The position numbers and the translations under genes were made by a program. DNA of 64,000 bases, taken from assembly GCA_963995505.1 (NCBI GenBank), contig OZ023194.1:9916428-9980427 (forward strand), written 5' to 3'. Shown here in pieces: positions 59,293 through 64,000 of the stretch (position 1 is the first letter of the stretch; each line of letters starts with the position of its first letter). A model generated the notes under the pieces. The model saw only the letters and a list, made by a program, of their open reading frames with translations. It was not told the DNA's origin and made no database searches. The DNA is from Hypericum androsaemum (taxonomy: Eukaryota; Streptophyta; Magnoliopsida; Malpighiales; Hypericaceae).

Positions 59293-62149
59293 TTTCTCGC
59301 TAGATTCACGCAGTAGGTAGCCTAGGAAATTCTTCCATCTATGTATTTCAAATGTCATAATTTTCTGTTTAATAAGTACGACCCTCTAAAATGTCTCACA
59401 TTATACACTTATAAATAGGGATTAATTAGTGTTTAGGCTACATGTAGAAATGGTTTTTGCAACTGTGTATATTCTATTGACAAAGTCTGAATTGGCAGTA
59501 TGTTTAAAAAATTAATATCCCTTGCATTTTGACAAACACCTTTAGACAAAGAAGTCTCATAAATAATGATTGATTAACACTGTTTAACAGATCTGTTGGC
59601 CAGTTGCCCTATTTCAAGCTTTAATTAATATCTTGGAAGAATAAACAATTTAAGGATGAATTGAGTTCCTCCAAAAATTAGGAAAGATCATCTTGACAAG
59701 ATTTTGAGACCTTGCATCAAAATTTTGCTAGTACTTTTTGGAATTTTTTATCTTTTAATCAATGATCAAGATTTAACATTAGTAAATTTTGGTATAAATA
59801 TTTCCTAAAAAAGTCTTTTTTTTTCTCTTTCATCAATGGCTTTGTCCCTCCCTATGTTCATCTCTCTCTCCTACCAGACCTCCTCCCTCTCGAGTCTGGC
59901 CCCTCTATGAAGCCCGTATACGAAGACTGATAGAGCGAGCTTCGAGCCCACCCCATCATCTCGTCCTCGCTTCAAGCTTCGCATGAGCTTCGGACTACAA
60001 CGGCGGAATTCCAACTCCACAAACATTTCCATCTTCCTTGTCTATTGGCTCGCTTGATCGTCGAAAATCCCTAATTTTTGACAAATTACAAGATGGTCCT
60101 AGAAATCTTTTTTTTCATTTCAATTGTATGATGTTGTAGTTTTATATGTACAATTACTAGTTGCAAATGTAATATCACTCGTTGTATGTGTATCATTGGT
60201 CATCACATATGTACCATACTTATTGTACAGTTGCTCAACACATATGTAATACAAGTCATGCATATGTTCTACTATTCACTGCACAACAGCACAATGCAAA
60301 TATCCCACGACTGAATGTGTTCCACGGCACACTTTAAAACTGCTAAAAATAATTAACAAAATTTAGGAAAAAAAAGTTCAAAAAGCATTTTTCAATAAAA
60401 AAGTAAGCCGTGTCCGATCACTTAACACTAATATTAATATAATTCTATTTTTTATAAAAAATACGTGTGTTCTACTGTACCCCTTGTGCGAGCATCGCAC
60501 AATGTGTATGCTTTGACTTCAAAAACCCAAGGAAAGAAGATCTGGGTGTTCACTGTTCTGTTATTCTTAATTTTTTTAAGGGATTGATCCAATTCCAATT
60601 CGTCTCGTGGAGTGGTATGCGCTGATTCAGCTTTGACTTATAGCACCTGCCTTTTGTGTGGTTGGTTCTATTTACCTTTGTTTTCTTACAACCATCGGGT
60701 TCGAGCCGATTAATTTAAATTGAACCGAGTAAATTTTTAGAAAAGTGATAAAAAAATTTCAATAATATTTAAATTCAAATGTATTTCTAGGAATTTGAAT
60801 TCAATATTTTCACTCGATTTTGTTCGTTTCTATTCAGCTTTGTCTTGTTGGGCCTTTTGGAGCTATGTGCAAATGACAAAATGCCAACACTGCCACTGGA
60901 CGGCTATTCCTTTGTTAAATGTTTTCAGCACCCAAGAAATAGTGGTGGTGGTGGGTACGACTTTGACAAATCCGGTTTGGGAGTCTATTATTATCAATAT
61001 CAATGCTCGTGATATTGGTAATAAGAAATAAAAAGACGGTTCTGTGAGAGATATTTTGTCTTTTCACAAATATAAACTCCAGTCATTGGGTAAAAAATCT
61101 TGTCTCGCGTTGTTTTACCAGAGTTTTGGGTTGGGTGTTACTGTCCCAATTTTTTTTATCAACAAACACTAAATAAATTGACTAATTTAAATTTAAATTT
61201 AAATCAGGTAGGATTTTTAGAAGGTGAGAAATTTTTTGTAATAATTATTTAATTCTGTTGTGTTCAAGAATTCAAACTCAAAATTTTTATTCAGTTAGAA
61301 TAATTTAATCTGAATGTTTGTCTCACATTTAATAAAGAAGTGTGTATTTTTTTGAAGGATCGAAAAGTGTGTTTGGCTTTGGACCGACCAAAGTGGAGGA
61401 ATCAATGTAGCGGTGAGAATGGGAAAATTTATTCACGTGAAGATGTTTACTCATTTGTTTGGTCAACAGTATACGCAAATGAAGCTGGCATCAATTTAAG
61501 AATAATTTCATGGATATGCGCTAATTTTAATTCACTCCATTTGCGCGTGCTCCCCTTTGTAAAGTGCATAAATTGGCCAGGGGTTCATATAGCAATAGCA
61601 AAGATATAATCCCCTTCTTTCGTCCATTCAGCCGAATATCAGCTGGGTACAATTTTTAAAAAGTGGTAAAAGTTGTTTCAATAAGTGTTTAAGACGGTTA
61701 TATTTTTAAAAATTCGAATTCGAGATTTGAATAAATTAGAATAACGTCATCGCTAGTTGATCTAAGTAATTATTAATTTTTATGAATAATTATTTTCTGC
61801 TTGAAATATATTTATTATTATTTTAATCAAATCGAAAAATACATTAATTGTATTTGATATTTTTCACAGTCGATAAGTATAGTAAGGGAATCAGTTGTAG
61901 AATGCTGTAACAAAAAAATATACGTCCATTTCACTAAATTGTAGTTAATAAAATTTAATCTAACTCAAAACCTACAATAAAATTTAAGATAAAACTAATT
62001 CGAATTGATATGCGTTGACTGAAAAACTAAAAAATTAATCTCACCGCACTAAAAAAATGTATTAACTTGACACATCACAAGAGATGGTGAAAAAGATGCC
62101 GACAAAAAAACAGAGTAAGAGAAATGCCCATCAGGATAGCACCAACAAA
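59293..62149. other. Intergenic region, no gene recognised
   Basis: Mostly AT-rich. A GC-richer island at about 59820-60070 looks gene-like (pyrimidine-rich, a start-like CATCAATGGCTTTG) but has no long open frame or known motif. At 60130-60310 there are loosely repeated CATATGTAC-type words. Diverged copies of the 14720 repeat family are seen at about 60690-60830, 61195-61310 and 61630-61740. The open frame at 61340-61609 has no recognised family. Confidence 0.5.
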
Positions 62150-62239
62150 AAAGTTCATATATCAACTTTCCAGAGTAATTTTTCAAAAGGAGATTTATTT
62201 TCTCGACAATTTCCTGAATGGGGTTGTCAGGGGATATTT

Positions 62240-62400
62240 TTCTTGTCTGGGGTCGAGCCAGAAACTGCTCAGCGGGGAGCGTTTTTTCTTTGCACGAAAC
62301 CGCTGCTCGGGCAGCGTATTTTTTGTTTGCCAAAAACTGCTCCAGTGGAGCGTTTTTTGGTTTGCCAAAAACCGCTCCCAGTGGAGCATTTTTTGGTGTC
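62240..62400. repeat. Tandem hairpin-forming repeats
   Basis: Several units of the form CTGCTC...GGAGCGTTTTTTGGTTTGCCAAAAAC, for example AACTGCTCCAGTGGAGCG and AACCGCTCCCAGTGGAGCA. Each can form a GCTCC/GGAGC hairpin and ends in a T run next to an A run. A related block with ATGCTCAAAATGGAGCG is at about 62655-62760. Confidence 0.65.
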
Positions 62401-62455
62401 ACCGAAAAAAAAAATAGCTGCAAGGGGGAGAAAATCCAAATAAAAACACACAATG

Positions 62456-62528
62456 GCTCTTGTTCGGAATCGAACCAAAAACTTCCACAATTTTAAATAA
62501 GCACTCTAACCAACCAATCTACAAGAGC
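62456..62528 (-). pseudogene. tRNA-like sequence 1
   Basis: On the minus strand the acceptor arms GCTCTTG and CAAGAGC pair over all seven bases, and the T arm TTTGG-TTCGATT-CCGAA is complete. The D arm is eroded and the anticodon stem does not form. 73 nt. Box B GGTTCGATTCC is perfect. Probably a tRNA-derived repeat and not a functional gene. Confidence 0.6.
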
Positions 62529-62773
62529 CTATTGACTTATAACTTTGTAATAAATAATATATTACATATATACGATTTCTATGAAATATGTAATATATTA
62601 GAGTATTTTTCTTAAAGGGGGTTTATTTCCCTGAAAATACTCTGGGAGGTCGAGCCAAAAAATGCTCAAAATGGAGCGATTTTGTGTACCAAAAAATACT
62701 CAAAATAGAGTATTTTTGTCCAAAAATGCTATACTTCAAGCGTTTTTTGGTTTTCATAAAAAACAATTAGCTT

Positions 62774-62845
62774 GCTCTTGTTTGAAATCGAACTAAAGAC
62801 CTCAGGTTTATTAAAGAGCACTTTAACCAATTGAGCTACGAGAGC
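62774..62845 (-). pseudogene. tRNA-like sequence 2 (left arm of palindrome)
   Basis: Minus strand GCTCTCGTAGCTCAATTGG ... TTTAGTTCGATTTCAAACAAGAGC. Box A TAGCTCAATTGG and a near-perfect box B are present, and acceptor pairing is six of seven. The anticodon arm does not pair. It points outward from the palindrome centre. Confidence 0.6.
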
Positions 62846-62924
62846 TTATTAACTTATGACTTTGTAATAAATAATATATATTATATAAATACGGAATCAA
62901 CCTTTATAAATATATATTTATGTT

Positions 62925-63835
62925 ACACATTATTTATTTCGTAAATATGTATTTATATTACACATTATTTATTTCGTAAATACGTATTTATGTTACACAT
63001 TATTTATTTTGTAAATACGTATTTATACAATACATTATTTATTTCATAAATACGTATTTATACAATACATTATTTATTTCGTAAATATGTATTTATACAA
63101 TACATTATTTATTTCGTAAATACGTATTTATGCAATACATTATTTATTTCATAAATATGTATTTATTTTACAAATTATTTATTTCGTAAATATGTATTTA
63201 TGCAATACATTATTTATTTCGTAAATGCGTATTTATGCAATACATTATTTACTTCATAAATGCATATTTAAGCAATACATTATTTACTTCATAAATGCGT
63301 ATTTAAGCAATACATTATTTATTTCATAAATACGTATTTATGCAATACATTATTTATTTCATAAATACTTAATTATGCAATACATTATTTATTTAATAAA
63401 TGCATATTTATGTAATAGATTATTTTATTTCATAAGTGCGTATTTATGTAATACATTATTTATTTCGTAAATACTTAATTATGTAATACATTATTTATTT
63501 CATAAATACGTATTTATGAAATAAATAATGTATTGCATAAATATGTATTTACGAAATAAATAATGTATTGCATAAATACGTATTTACGAAATAAATAATG
63601 TATTGCATAAATACGTATTTACGAAATAAATAATGTGTAGCATAAATACGTATTTACGAAATAAATAATGTGTAACATAAATACGTATTTACGAAATAAA
63701 TAATGTGTAATATAAATATGTATTTACGAAATAAATAATGTGTAATATAAATACATATTTACGAAATAAATGATGTATAATATAAATACATATTTATGAA
63801 ATAAATAATGTGTAACATAAATATGTATTTATAAA
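62925..63835. repeat. 35-bp tandem repeat array that inverts at its centre
   Basis: The unit is like CGTAAATACGTATTTATGCA followed by ATACATTATTTATTT, itself holding the palindrome AAATACGTATTT. About 16-17 units read in one direction up to 63509, then about nine in reverse complement. Units differ mainly at CG/TG/CA positions. Confidence 0.9.
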
Positions 63836-63892
63836 GGTTGATTCCGTATTTATATAATATATATTATTTAGTACAAAGTCATAAGTCAATAA

Positions 63893-63964
63893 GCTCTCGT
63901 AGCTCAATTGGTTAAAGCACTTTTTAATAAACTTGAGGTCTTTAGTTCGATTCCAAACAAGAGT
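63893..63964 (+). pseudogene. tRNA-like sequence 3 (right arm of palindrome)
   Basis: Plus-strand mirror of the 62774-62845 copy: GCTCTCGTAGCTCAATTGG ... TTTAGTTCGATTCCAAACAAGAGT. Boxes A and B are intact; the anticodon stem is not formed. It points outward, so the two copies could act as divergent RNA polymerase III promoters. Confidence 0.6.
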
Positions 63965-64000
63965 AAGCTATTTTGTTTTTGATGAAAACCAAAAAACGCT

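Larger units (their letters stand above)
62740..64000. mobile_element. Large palindrome with inverted 35-bp tandem arrays and tRNA-like arms, runs off the window
   Basis: The last bases of the window (ACCAAAAAACGCT) are the reverse complement of AGCGTTTTTTGGT at about 62741. From there inward both arms carry, in mirror order, AATTAGCTTGCTCTTG, a tRNA-like block, GACTTTGTAATAAATAATATAT and ATACGGAATCAACCTTTATAAATA, then tandem units. The centre is at about 63509 (CATAAATAC|GTATTTATG). The left array has about 16-17 units of 35 bp, the right about nine. It probably continues to the right, with the target duplication outside the window. Confidence 0.8.

Noticed and set aside
61340..61609. Open frame containing LALDRPKW, similar to LALDRPKL in the SEC protein
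   Set aside because: The similarity covers only about eight residues and does not extend at DNA or protein level. It is probably chance.
62925..63835. Regular 35-bp repeats that could look like a CRISPR array
   Set aside because: There are no unique spacers, the whole unit repeats, it inverts at the centre, and the context is a plant nuclear genome.
63893..63964. Functional tRNA gene
   Set aside because: Boxes A and B are good, but the anticodon stem cannot form and related copies are eroded in other arms.

Overview
The window is nuclear DNA from a flowering plant. It has intron-rich genes with GT-AG introns, an AT-rich intergenic background, and plant-type LINEs, Ty3-like LTR elements and Mutator-like fold-back elements. 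The pentatricopeptide gene has a GC-rich 5' part and a poorer 3' part, which hints at a monocot, but I cannot name the species.

Genes, left to right: (1) the 3' two thirds of PIR/SRA1 (CYFIP family, WAVE/SCAR complex), 17 exons, 1-9822 (+); (2) a complete LRR receptor kinase of subfamily XI type, 15134-18524 (+); (3) a complete 27-exon SECRET AGENT-type O-GlcNAc transferase, 20753-27405 (+), with one GC-AG intron; (4) an intronless P-class pentatricopeptide protein, 28095-29396 (+); (5) U11-48K, a minor-spliceosome protein with a CHHC zinc finger, 35704-38733 (+); (6) a RIN4/NOI-family gene rebuilt from four exons on the minus strand, 54048-56988. From memory, PIR and the PPR gene are near neighbours on Arabidopsis chromosome 5, and the O-GlcNAc transferase and U11-48K genes are near neighbours on chromosome 3, so the gene order looks ancient.

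Mobile DNA fills most of the rest. A 5'-truncated LINE (31585-34869) has a perfect 19-bp target-site duplication and a twin-priming-type inversion. A 7.2-kb LTR element (45831-53023) has 2.17-kb LTRs and keeps only gag-protease-like coding sequence. Two Mutator-like fold-back elements have 9-bp target-site duplications (30771-31332 and 57847-59283). A Pack-MULE-like element lies at about 40570-41790. A large palindrome with a 35-bp tandem array and outward-facing tRNA-like sequences runs off the right edge (from about 62740). Several 10-79 bp inserts with long flanking direct repeats look like retroposition scars. The 3' part of the U11-48K locus was duplicated, and the second copy was then broken up by later insertions.

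The most informative regulatory signal is in the 3' UTR of U11-48K. A candidate 3'-UTR intron is followed by two copies of the U12-type 5' splice-site sequence GTATCCTT, four bases apart. This is the layout of the U11-binding splicing enhancer (USSE) known to autoregulate this gene. I saw no CRISPR array and no intact rRNA or tRNA gene.
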